Below, in pieces: positions 22,125 to 32,661 of a DNA stretch of 64,000 nucleotides. Under the pieces are notes generated by a model. That model made no database searches. It saw only the letters and a program-made list of their open reading frames with translations, and was not told where the DNA came from. This stretch comes from Camillea tinctor (Eukaryota; Ascomycota; Sordariomycetes; Xylariales; Xylariaceae). Position 1 is the stretch's first letter. Every line of letters begins with the position of its first letter. The stretch covers positions 42,532 to 106,531 of the forward strand of contig MU394150.1 of NCBI GenBank assembly GCA_022578605.1, given 5' to 3'. Position numbers and translations under genes: made by a program.

Positions 22125-23075
22125 TTATACGGTGACTGCAGTATCATCGGTCTGGTTGCCCTTCTCGGTCGATAGATTGCTCAAGTTCCTCTGAGAGTAG
22201 TCACCAGGCTTGCTACTACCGTTGGGAATATGGAAGCGCTTGTCGATGCGAGAGAAGGTGAGGAGGCACAAGACTAGGATCTCGAGGACGAAGCTGAAGC
22301 AGTAAAATGCAGCCTTGCCGTGATACCAGGCAGGATTGGAGAGGGGTCGTGGGGGCTCCCAGTTGACGCCCGCCTTGAAGCCGGCAATCAAGATGCAGAG
22401 GCAGGAGGACAGAGTGACAATGGTGACCTTGGTGCGCATGCTTCCGTGACCGAACAGCTCTGCGTCGTTGGCCCGGGGCAGCAAGATGTGGGCGGCAGCT
22501 AGTAGCCATAGAGGGAGGGTAGTGAAGACGAGCAGGTAGGTAGAAGCAGCAAGCAGGACATCTCGGCAGGCCCTCAGGGTGTAAGTGTCGAGGGTGTACG
22601 AAGTAAGAACGATGGCGGTGATGACACAGACAAGAGCACTAAAAATGCCAAAGTAGAAGATATTGAGTATGACTCTGATGTTTGGGTGCCAACCGAGGCT
22701 AGGTTGGACAGCCCGTAGGATGCGTTGTGCGAAGAGGAGGTTGATGATGTAGACGACGAGGATGCCGGCGTTGACTAGAATATTGGCGGCCATGGCGAGA
22801 CGGACGTTGTGTTGGTGCTTAGCCCAGGCGATTCGTAAGGAAAGAGTGACTATCCTAGTCATGGAAAAGCCGAATAGCATGGCTGACATGATGAATTTGT
22901 GTCCCTTCCGCCGGTTGATCTGAAATATGGTCATGTTGGTGGCCGCAAAACAGGCATATATCGGTATAAGGACGGCGCAAATGGGAATATCAGGGATGAC
23001 GTCTGGTAAGCCGCCCATGCCGGCCGTACGAGAAGCATACGGTGGCCCAGTGCTAATAGATGACTCTCGAGACAT
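22125..23075 (-). CDS. Seven-helix-type membrane protein, DUF3112 family
   Basis: Single exon, 316 residues, ATG at 23075. Hydrophobic segments can be read near residues 29-50, 62-82, 95-120, 138-162, 178-205, 220-240 and 255-280, about seven in total. Family-like features are FQINRRKGHKFIMSAMLFGFSMTRIVTLSLRIAW split between the first and second loops and helices, HPNIRVILNIFYFGIFSA, and FKAGVNW near 245. The C-terminal tail after about 283 is polar and Ser-rich, as expected for a cytoplasmic tail. I place it in the fungal DUF3112 family by recognition of this pattern. Members have no proven function; a receptor-like topology is visible but ligand or G-protein coupling is not shown. Confidence 0.8.
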   Translation of the reverse strand: MSRESSISTGPPYASRTAGMGGLPDVIPDIPICAVLIPIYACFAATNMTIFQINRRKGHKFIMSAMLFGFSMTRIVTLSLRIAWAKHQHNVRLAMAANILVNAGILVVYIINLLFAQRILRAVQPSLGWHPNIRVILNIFYFGIFSALVCVITAIVLTSYTLDTYTLRACRDVLLAASTYLLVFTTLPLWLLAAAHILLPRANDAELFGHGSMRTKVTIVTLSSCLCILIAGFKAGVNWEPPRPLSNPAWYHGKAAFYCFSFVLEILVLCLLTFSRIDKRFHIPNGSSKPGDYSQRNLSNLSTEKGNQTDDTAVTV

Positions 23076-24389
23076 GGTGTTTTTCCTTTTTTTTCTTCTT
23101 CTTCAAAACAAAATGAAATGATTTATTCTGTACTCAATGTGGTTTACGATAGTGATGATGATGACAATGATGATGATGATAGAAATGATGCTGCTGCTGC
23201 TGTTGTTCTTGTTGGTTTTTTTTTTTTTTTTGTTGTCAACTATGATGATTATGATACTAAAATGATGTGGATAATGTTGACGATGTCGATGATAGTGGTG
23301 TTGCGGTGTTTTTTTGTATTGGGTTTGTATAAGACGGGGTGGTTTGTGGTTGGTGGTCGGTGATTTTAATGTGTAGTAAGAATATAGAGTTTGACTAGTA
23401 AGGAAAATCGCCGAAGTTAGTTACTGTGACGTATAGGAGGTAGACATATAGATTAGGTAGTAAGTACCCAGGTAGTGTTGTTACTGTTATTATTTGTTGT
23501 TGTTATTGTCGACGATGATAATGGGATAGATACCTAGGTAGGTAGTTCTGATATAGCTTCAAGTAAGTAACCCAGGTTATACCCTATGCGCGTGTCCTGT
23601 GTGTGTACAAGTAATGACAACAATGATGGCAATGATAGTTGACAAGTACTTAATGCAGGATAAAAAAAAAATGAATAGATTCAATAATACATATATACAT
23701 ACTACTTATATATATGTGTATGTGTGTGTACCTAGGTAGTTTTGAATGCAAATTTCTTCCACCATCCCACATTCAATATAAGTACATAGTATATAACCTA
23801 CGACATTTATATCCATAGGTACTATTGAATCTCAAATCATGGAACCAGGGTCATCCGAATCTCGGTCGGTCGTTCCATGCTCCGGACCAAAAAGGAACTT
23901 TCAGCGAGCTGAATTAAGTTGCCTCGTTGTTAGCTTCTTTAATCAGAATCTCCTCTTTTTTTTTCATCCCTTCTTCTTCCCCCCCCTCCCCTTTCTTAGT
24001 TCGGACCCGACGATAGACCGTTTGCGGCGTTGCCAATTGACTAATAGCAGACGGCACGAAAACAAAAACCTAACCTAGTAGGTAGTCTCTCTACCTAGCT
24101 GCCTAGGTAGGTAGTACATAGCACATGAAGGCTTATTGTGTAGTACGGATCACGGAGCCTATCGAGCACCGACACCGACACCGATCGATTAACCTTGCGG
24201 ATCTTAACGAATCATGCGAATCATTACATTCGTCTCATAAAGAAGCATCAGAGACCCACGGCCTCGGGACCCCTAACCTTGTTTGATCTAGCTTTCTGGT
24301 ATGCGTATCTTGGTTAAATCTAAGGTTATCTTATTGTCCCCGATCCGACTTTCTTGTATACGCTCTTATAGGCCTTTACTATTACCTCC
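23076..24389. other. Intergenic with trinucleotide and TACCTAGGTA repeats
   Basis: About 1.3 kb. The first 300 bases upstream of the membrane-protein gene are an imperfect GAT/GTT-rich array (23150-23310) with a 14-T run. Exact TACCTAGGTA palindromes lie at 23531 and 23729, with a cluster of partial copies near 24075-24115. No gene seen. Confidence 0.55.
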
Positions 24390-24896
24390 TTAAAGGGACC
24401 AACCACAGCCCTTTGCGGTCTTGTCTTTCTTTCGTCGGAAATATCTCTGCTTCAGATCAATCGGCCAGAATTCCACAGCTTTTTCAAATTCTGCCTGCGG
24501 ATCTAGGTCAACGCCGATACTAGTTAGACGCTCAGGTTGGTGCCCAGGACACCATCCGCTCCATGACTGGGCGTCGTCTCCTGCCGCTTCCGAATTGCAT
24601 TTTGCGCACAGCCTACCCAGCTGATCGTCATCTAGCCCGCTCGAGCACCTTGGGAGTCGCGTCTTGTCATTACACTTCAACTTGCCGCCGTTGTTACTAC
24701 ACATTCTAACCGCAGCCTTGCGGCTGTTAGGACAGAAAGTATGCCAAAGATGCTCCTCCAGGACGTGGACACAGCCTTTCCCTTCCCGCTTTCCTTTTCC
24801 ATTTCCGTTTCCGCTGCGCTTCTCGCAGAACTCGTAACCGCTTTTTCTCCAGGTGAAACACCCGCAGTCGAATTTAGTAGCCCAGAACCGACACAT
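24390..24896 (-). CDS. Unknown Cys-rich protein, 168 residues
   Basis: Single-exon frame from ATG 24896 to TAA 24390. The N-terminus reads MCRFWATKFDCGCFTW with further cysteines at YEFCEKR, GCVHVL, HTFCPN, RMCSNNG and LKCND, then LPRCSSG and LCAKCN, giving a spread of Cys and His that could bind zinc. A Gly/Lys-rich low-complexity stretch (GNGNGKGKREGKG) lies near residue 30-42. The C-terminal half is charged, with FEKAVEFWPIDLKQRYFRRKK. It recalls short Cys-rich unknown proteins of ascomycetes that begin with MC and a CGC or CGH motif. No signal peptide, so not a typical secreted effector. Function unknown. Confidence 0.55.
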   Translation of the reverse strand: MCRFWATKFDCGCFTWRKSGYEFCEKRSGNGNGKGKREGKGCVHVLEEHLWHTFCPNSRKAAVRMCSNNGGKLKCNDKTRLPRCSSGLDDDQLGRLCAKCNSEAAGDDAQSWSGWCPGHQPERLTSIGVDLDPQAEFEKAVEFWPIDLKQRYFRRKKDKTAKGCGWSL

Positions 24897-26377
24897 GGTG
24901 GATTGCCAGGTAGGTACGTTGCTATCAGATTCTCGTTCTCTACAAGAAGAGAAAGTGATAGTATGAGGAGGTTATAGTTGTCTTAGCAAAGATGACCTCT
25001 CGGCTGATCTATGGTTCGATTGAAACCATCTTCCTCCTTCCCCCTATACTTTATAATCCTTGACGCCATGTCGACTTTCTTTGTACAACCCCCTTTGAGT
25101 AAACAGCCCAGTCGAGTGTCCTGGCGTTGTTGCGTAACAACAATACCCTAAGCTCTCTAACACCCTCATCGAAACTCAACGGTTAAGTCGGTAGAGAAAT
25201 TGCTAACTTAAGCCCATAACTGAACAATCGAACTGTTTCCCGTCAGCTTGAGCTTAACACATAGCCCGGAAAGCCTGATAGATCATGACCTATCTCCTTT
25301 GTAAAAGAAAAAAGATGGTAGGGTTTATATAGATAGGTAGGCAGGTTACCTAGTACCCCGTATCCGTATCCGCTCACGGTCGGTACTCGTATAAGAGTTA
25401 CCCACGATTGTATATAACATCGTCGGATCTAGGATAAGTAAACACAAAAACTCCATATTCTTCAACTTACTTATATCATTGCTTAGGTTAGCCTCTATGG
25501 CTAGAGTCCAGCCCTCATCAAATCCTGGCCTGAGCTCTCTCAACACGCCTTGCAACTTCTCCTGACAAACATCTTCGATAGAGGTTATTTTTATTTGTAT
25601 TTCGCCACTGAGCCGCTTCCCGTTTAGGTTTAACAGAGAAGAATCGAGTACTTGGACGAGTATGGTTTAGGGAGAAGAGAAAAAGGAGGTGATATGCCAT
25701 GCTTGTAGGCAGTAGGTGAACATAGCACAGACAATCGACCCATCCAGAGCAGACGCGACACTTGAAGCATGTGCTGTGCACTCGATCCCCAACTCTACTT
25801 TATATCTGTTTTCGTGTATCAACTGGGCGGGTGACGTGAGTTATACGCTAATAGCGGCAAAGAAGATGAATTGGCTGGTGAGCACCCGATGTGGCTTCAT
25901 CTATCGTATGCCAACGCAGCTAGGGCGAATTACTTCATCTAGAGTACAATCATGATTACCCTCGGATACATCTCATCACAGCAGGTTAATTATACCGTGA
26001 ATTGCGACAGTTTCATAACAATAAAGACGTCTCTATAAAGTCTACTGAGCGACCTGTTTTGTCTATCTATGGTATCCTCGTGGCCAAGTGTGGGGTAAGA
26101 GTTACGGCCTTCTGGGCCTCCATTCCAGAGGGATTCCTCTTCATGCATCTTGGTCCTCGAATTCCGAGGAAGCGCTGTCCTTAGTTGTGTGGGCCAACCA
26201 ATAGCGCTTGAAAAGAGAAAATAGAAAAACATTGCCCAACAATGCAAACCCCGAACTTTTGTTTGTGTTCGTAAATGACAAAGGGAATTAACTATATCAT
26301 ATCCATCAAGGTATTAACGTCGTGAGAGTAGAGGTTCGTGAGGGATCGTAGGATATACTACCTAAGTAGCTATCTGT
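24897..26377. other. Intergenic, no gene seen
   Basis: About 1.5 kb ahead of the EF-3 3' end. Several short frames occur on both strands (for example 25990-26247 minus) but none shows protein-like composition or splice partners. Confidence 0.5.
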
Positions 26378-29300
26378 TTAGTCGTCCTCATCCGAGAAGA
26401 CCTCCTCACCACGCTTCCGGCGGGCCATGCGTTCTATCACCACGTTAGCTTCTCTTGCTAGATACGTTGAGCGTCAGTTATAGTACTCACCCTTCTTCTT
26501 CTTTCGTGCCTCAGAGCTGGTCAGCTTAGCCTTCTTCTTCGTCGTCACAATCTTGTTGCCCATAGCGTCAAACTTCTCCTCCTCCTCGTCATCACCTGCC
26601 TTTAATCTAGGGCCGGAACCTTGACCCTGAACCCAGTTGTGGCCTGAAGGAGTCATCTTGCCGTCCATGACAGCCCAGACTTCTTCAGTAAGGTCCTTGG
26701 TGAACTCAGCACTGTGAGTAATGATGATGACACCACCCTCGAACTTCTTCAGCGCCTTAGACAAGGCGCCGAGGGAGTCTCGATCAAGATAGTTGGTAGG
26801 CTCGTCGAGAACAATCAAATGGGGCCGCTGCCACGAGCAGGCCGATAGAACGACCTTGACACGCTGACCACCCGAGAGACCCCGCATACGCGAGTGAGAT
26901 ACAAGTTCGGCATCGAGACCGAAGTTGGCGCAGTGGGACTCGATTTCCTTCCGGACTAGCGGTCGGAACTGACCAGACGCGAGGGCCTCCTTCATATCGA
27001 CCTCAGCAACCATCTTCTGGTGAGAAGCCAGAAGTTCACTCCGCGGAAGCCAGGCATTGTCGGCCGTCATCATGGGAACCCATCTCTCATTCTTCATACC
27101 GATGTTCTCGCCTAGGGCGAATGAGCACTCGTACTCATAACTGTTCTTGAACTTTCTGCGAGCATTGATACCAATGACGCGTCGCTGAGAACCTTCGACC
27201 TTGAAGATCTTGTCCATGGCCTTCTCATCCTCCTCGGTGATGATCTTGTTGGCACGATCCATGGTCTCACGATCCTCGCCAGTCTGGAAACGCCATTGGA
27301 TATACTCAGATGGAGTCTTGTCTAGATGGTTATCAATGTGGGCAAAAGCGTGTTGCTTGATGTAGGCGATACGGATGTTCTCGTGTTGGTAGATCTCACC
27401 CTGGGTGGGGATAAGTTCACCGGTAAGCACGTTGATCAGGGTAGACTTTCCAGCACCATTGGGACCGATGACAGCGATACGGGATCCGAGAGAGCACTGG
27501 AAAGTGATGTCGGAGATCTGAGGCTTGGGAGTGCCCGGGTATTGGAAACTCATCTTGGTGGCTCGCAGAATGGCCTTTGCCTTGGTCTTGACACCTTCAA
27601 GGAACCCAGGCTCGGGGAAGGTGAACTCCATCTCGGATTCTCCAAGCTCGTAGTACGACTTGGCGTGAGGGTTCTTGCGCACGAACTCCTGGAGGTTACC
27701 CTTGTAACGCTTGAGCTTGAATCGCTCGTAGTGGATGATGTACTGGGTCACATTATCCAGGAAACCGCTGTCGTGGGAGACGATGATCGAAGTGCAAGGA
27801 GAGTTGATCAGGTAATCTTCGAGCCACTTGACATTCTTCACGTCCAGATGGTTAGTGGGCTCGTCGAGCAGGAGGATATCGGGAGCCTCGAAGACAGCAC
27901 GGCACAGAGCCAACTTCATCTTCCAACCACCAGATAGAGCAGTAATCTCGCCTGAGATCATAGCCTCCGTGAAGCCAAATTCGTTAAGACGCTTCACGAC
28001 CTCTTCCTTGGAAGAGGTGACACCAGCTTCCTCGAGCTTCTTCATGGTCCAGTCAATGGTAGTCATTTCGGTATCGGCAGAGTCCAAGTCGTGCTCCACG
28101 AAGACAGTCTTGACTTCGCTTTGCTTAGGGAAGCCCTCAACCTGCTCGTTGTTGATGGCACGCATAAGAGTTGACTTTCCAGATCCGTTGGGACCGCAGA
28201 GACCGTACCGCCGACCACGCTTGAGACGGAGATGTGTCTGGTTAAGCAGGATCTTGGCACCGTAGGCAAGGGAAAAGGTGCAGTTGCAAAGATCCTCACC
28301 TTCGTCATCATCTACTTCCTCAGCAGCCTCATCCTCGATACCAGGGGAAGCACGCTTTCGGAGGTTGTCAACGACACTCTCGGCGTCGGCGTCGCCGACA
28401 ATGACAGTGACGAAGGGCTTGACAGCTGGAGCCCAAGTGGTGGGCTCGATTTCCTTCTCATCGACGAGCTGGCCACCAATGGCAGCGATGTACTCGCAGA
28501 CAGGGCCAAGCTTCTCGGCAGTGGCAGCGTGCTTGGTGGGGATAGCAGCCCTCAAATGAGCGAGAACGGTGGCAATGTCACCATCGTGACGGACTTCGGG
28601 AATCTTGCCATCCTTGACATCACCAACGCGGATGAGAGTATCAAGAGCCTGCTTAGTCTTGTCACGAGCCTCGGGATCAGCCAGGTTTTCAAAGTTCTTC
28701 TGGAGACCGGGCATCATCTTGGGCAAGAAAGGAGCGACGATGTTGGGATCATCGACAAGCTTGCACATGTTGTCAACAATAACAGCCGCCTTTCGCTTGA
28801 TGGCGGTCTCACGCTCAGCAAGACCACGATCCAGCAGAGGAACCATCAGAGCGAGAGTGGGCTCGTGCACCTCAGTAACGAAGGTGGTAGCACCTAGCAG
28901 GTGGACAGTCTCGGGGACGTTCTCAGGCTTGGCGATACACTTGATGAGCTCAGGAATGAAGCGCTCGATATCCTTGTTGACGATCAACTCGCAGATCTTC
29001 TCCATGGTCTTGTAGGCATGCTCCTTGACCTCCTTCTTGGTGTCCCACATAGACTCCGAGATGACGGGAATAAGTTCAGGAACACGGTAGGCAAGCTGGG
29101 CAGGAGCAGTTCTGACAAGAGTGTCGATGCAGTCAAGGGCGGTCATCTTCTCAGGCCACTTCTGGGCGGTCAAGATGGAGTTGACGATAGCAGGCAAGAC
29201 AGCCTTGACACCATTGGGGTTGATGGCCTCTACGATGGCTAGAACCGCAGCAATGGCGGCATTCTTAACGCCAGTGATCTTGTCGCCAACAGCAGCCAAG

Positions 29301-29600
29301 ACCAAGGGCAGCATGACAACGAGGTAAGGCTCGACATGGGGAGAGACCTCGGAGTGCTGGGCAATAGCCTGAACGGCGTTGCAGGCCTTCTCACGGACGG
29401 CAGCATCCTTCTTGTTGGCGAGTTGCTTCTTCAGGGCTTCTACGGTTCTATAGGGGGGGTTAAGACGCACATGTTAGCCAAAGATTCTAGACGATGAGAC
29501 GATCAGATGTGTGGAGAGGGATTAAATTGTATAAGAAATAGCAAATTCTCGCCTCTTTAAGGCTAGTAGTCAATGCTAACCACCCACTAGTGTACACTCT

Positions 29601-29662
<62 letters not shown>

Positions 29663-29868
29663 AAGAGAGAGGGAAGGGAGGGAGAGAAAAGGGAAGAGGG
29701 CACAGAAAATTACCTCGTAGGCGCTTCTTGGTCTTCAATGTGACCGTTGATGAAAGATGCCAGGGAAGCAGAGGCATCCTTAGTAGCAGCAGCATCCTTG
29801 GACAGAGTGAGCTTCTGCATCAACTCATCCAGGATCTTGACCGACTGGGCATTCTCCGAGGCAGCCAT
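26378..29868 (-). CDS. tef3: Translation elongation factor 3 (EF-3), ABCF ATPase
   Basis: Exons 29868-29714, 29447-26491 and 26433-26378 encode 1055 residues, the normal EF-3 length. Intron 1 is 266 bp and holds a GA microsatellite; intron 2 is 57 bp with a CTAAC branch point and restores the C-terminus [22 protein letters not shown]. In order: HEAT repeats to about residue 370, first ABC domain with Walker [10 protein letters not shown] (about 470), signature LSGGWKMKL (556) and Walker [12 protein letters not shown] (577), then a second ABC domain with GPNGAGKST (713), a chromodomain-like insert, LSGGQRVKV (909) and [12 protein letters not shown] (929), and a lysine-rich ribosome-binding tail. 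EF-3 is the fungus-specific factor that uses ATP to release deacylated tRNA from the ribosomal E site. Strong codon bias creates long antisense frames, which are not genes. Confidence 0.98.
29597..29660 (+). repeat. GA dinucleotide microsatellite inside EF-3 intron 1
   Basis: About 25 uninterrupted AG/GA units from roughly 29605 to 29657, followed by a degenerate GGAAGAG block. On the EF-3 coding strand this is a CT tract lying between donor 29713 and acceptor 29448. Confidence 0.9.
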
Positions 29869-32661
29869 TATGGAGACTGTGATAAAGGTATGGGAAGGTC
29901 GAGAGTGGTAAGATAGGATAGGAGGTTATTCGTTCGTTCGGACCGTTCGTTCGTATGTCGAAAAAAGAATATGATTGTTCGCAAGTGAATGCGAAGTCTA
30001 GAAAAGATGAGGAAAAATCTAAGATGTATGCCTCTCTCGTAATCTATGGCCTATGATGACCCTTAATGTGTGCCGAAAGGAAGGAAGAGCCACGTAGAAT
30101 TTCAAACAAAAGAAAATTCTACTCTATCTTGGCTCGAAGGACAAGTCCTGTATCCCGAAGAAGATAAAAATGACTGAGTGGAGGAAACTCAGGTTTTTGT
30201 CTTCTAGACAAGGAGAAAAACTTTTTTTTTGGAGGGGAAGAAAAGAGGGAGAAAGTGAAGAGAAGAAGAAAAAAAAAAGAAAAGAGTTTAAAAAAAAGGG
30301 TTATCAGGGGAAGAAGAAAAAGGATAAGACTCTGCAGGTAGGGCTGGTGGATGACTTTTTATGTATTGTCAGTCTTGGATTGGACTATGGAACTAGCAGA
30401 CTTGGTTAGATGGAGGGGGAAGAGAAAAAAAAAAGAGGGAGAGAAAGAGAGTGAGAGAGAAGGTGGGGGGAGGGGGGCCAATCCAACGATTTTTTTTTTT
30501 TTTTTTTTTTTACCCTTTTTACTCTAAAAAAATTTAATTTTTTTTCTGCCCTTCTATTCTAGTGCAATGTACACTAGCAGCCGAGGGGCAATGGTGGCGG
30601 TAGGTACTTGCTTTCGTGGCGGGGAGTAGGTACTAGTGTATGTATTTTTGCAGGGTCCAACTATTTTTATGGTCTTGTTTTCTTCCCCTCCCCCCGGAAA
30701 TGTGGGAAATCCTCCAGCTTTGACTGGCCAGCGCTTACTTTATGCGACTCATGCTGCTTATCATTGTTTTATCGCTACCTTGGGCTGTTATCTTAAATGT
30801 ACTAGTTCCAATAAGGTATAACTTATTTTACTAACTAGGAAACGTCTTACACAATTATACCAATGAAACAATTATGAAGTTGTTTGTAGATGTATGTGCC
30901 TAAGGTAGCTGGTAGTATTGTATAATATATGTGGTAAGAGAAGGCGGTGAAGATTTTTTTTTATTCTTATTTTTTTTATTTTTAGGGTTTTTTTTTTCTC
31001 ACTGGAGGGGATAGGTACTTCTATTCCCCACCCCTCAAGGGAAAAGGAAGAAAGGAAAATTTAGAGAGGAAAAAAAAGTACTTAGGTACTTACTAAAAAA
31101 TAAAAAATAAAAAAATATGTGAATTAATTACCCATTGTATCCTGGTGTTTTTGGTTATCGAGACGTGTTACGCTACCCGTCTGCCACATACATACTATGT
31201 AAAAAGGTCAGTTATCTGTTCTATCTATGCAGTTTCAATACAATAGGTTAGGTATGTATTGTTGTCTCTTTCCCCCTCTCTCCCCTTCACCCCCTCCCCC
31301 CCTTACCCCCTTTTTCCTTTGCCCTTTCAACCCAACAAAATCCAGTCCAAGCCTTGTTGCATCTTGGATTGAGAATGGGGTTATAACACCTATAGTGAAG
31401 TAACTATAGTATATATATCTAGTGTAGGTATACTACCTACCAGCCTACATATCCGCATTTCAGCTTTTCCTTTTCTATATTCTTTTTTCTATTCTCGTTC
31501 TCCAATTCCCCATCTTACACTACTACATGACATGACTAAGGTACCTGACCGATCAAGTAATTAATTCACCATACCTAGCCTACTACGGCATCTGGGGAAG
31601 CACGGAGCAAGGACTATCTATTCGACACTATTTTCTCTTGTCCCATGGGGTCGTTTCCCGCAGTCGTCTCGTAGGTATGTACCTAGGCACTCTCCGTCTT
31701 ACAGGATCCACTCCAGAGCTGTTCTCTTTGAAGCGAGTCATTAGTCGGTAGTTACGATTTGGGAGTATAACTATGAGAGAAACTACGCCACCGCGCCCGA
31801 GTTATACATCAAACGGCTCAATGAATGTCTGAAGTCAGATCTCATGCTTGTCAAGCAACGCCACATATTCCTGTTCGTAATGAAAATAACAATAACAAAC
31901 TAGACTGTCAATTGCATCTCTGTTTTGACCTATATTAATCGTCTATTTCCGCATCTAAGGGGCAAGGCTGGACGAAACCCTACGATTACATGTAAAAACA
32001 AACATGAGTTTAGTTTCCTACAAAACGATGCAATCACCTTCCGTACGTATCTTTTTTACCTGGGTACCTAGGTAAATAGGCAGATATGTGCGGATATTTT
32101 CATGTAAGTTGTGAGAATGCGCTGAGGTTCATGTAACGATTCGGAATAACCGATGAGTTCAAACCTGATTTCCTCACCCTCAACATGATCTCTTTTACGA
32201 AGGCACGATGGTTCATCGTGAATATATATATACGTAATGAATTTTTTGATACCAGTTATCTGCCTATCAAACTAACTACTATTGATGTCGCATTCGGTTC
32301 AAGTCACGAACAAAATTTCATCGAATCCTGTAACGTCTTTGTCTTGTCCCCGTGTTCTACTTCCGAAAGCGATCAACACATCAAGTAGTTCTTTATATTG
32401 CGACTTAGCATTATTGAAATGCTCTATCAATTGGATAGCCGCCCCCCTCTTCTTCCTTGTTAAATATCAACTATCTGTCTTCCTTGTAAGGAATTGTCTC
32501 TTGTAAAAAGCGCTACTTGCCTAGGAACGCACGCACACACACACACACACACACACAAACGCGTATACATCTACATCATTATATAGTTCAAGATTATTCT
32601 TCTGAATTTCTTCATTTGCCGCCCTAGAGTTTCTGATGACATAAATTTTGTATAAGCAACA
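29869..32661. other. Long gene-free divergent promoter region with homopolymer tracts
   Basis: About 2.8 kb between the EF-3 start and the start of the large zincin-like gene on the opposite strand. It holds a TCGTTCGT-type tandem near 29930-29955, many A and T tracts including a 22-T run at 30490-30511, a GA-rich block at 30425-30475, a C-rich block at 31270-31320 and a CA microsatellite at 32527-32556. One exact TACCTAGGTA is at 32065. No convincing gene was found. Confidence 0.55.

Noticed and set aside
26434..26490. Alternative 33-bp version of EF-3 intron 2
   Set aside because: It keeps frame but is shorter than typical fungal introns; the 57-bp version has a proper CTAAC branch point and gives the expected EF-3 C-terminus.
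27326..29327. Long plus-strand open frames (up to 221 codons) opposite the EF-3 gene
   Set aside because: They mirror the strong codon bias of EF-3, have Val/Leu/Gly/Asp-rich nonsense composition and no promoter or splice context.
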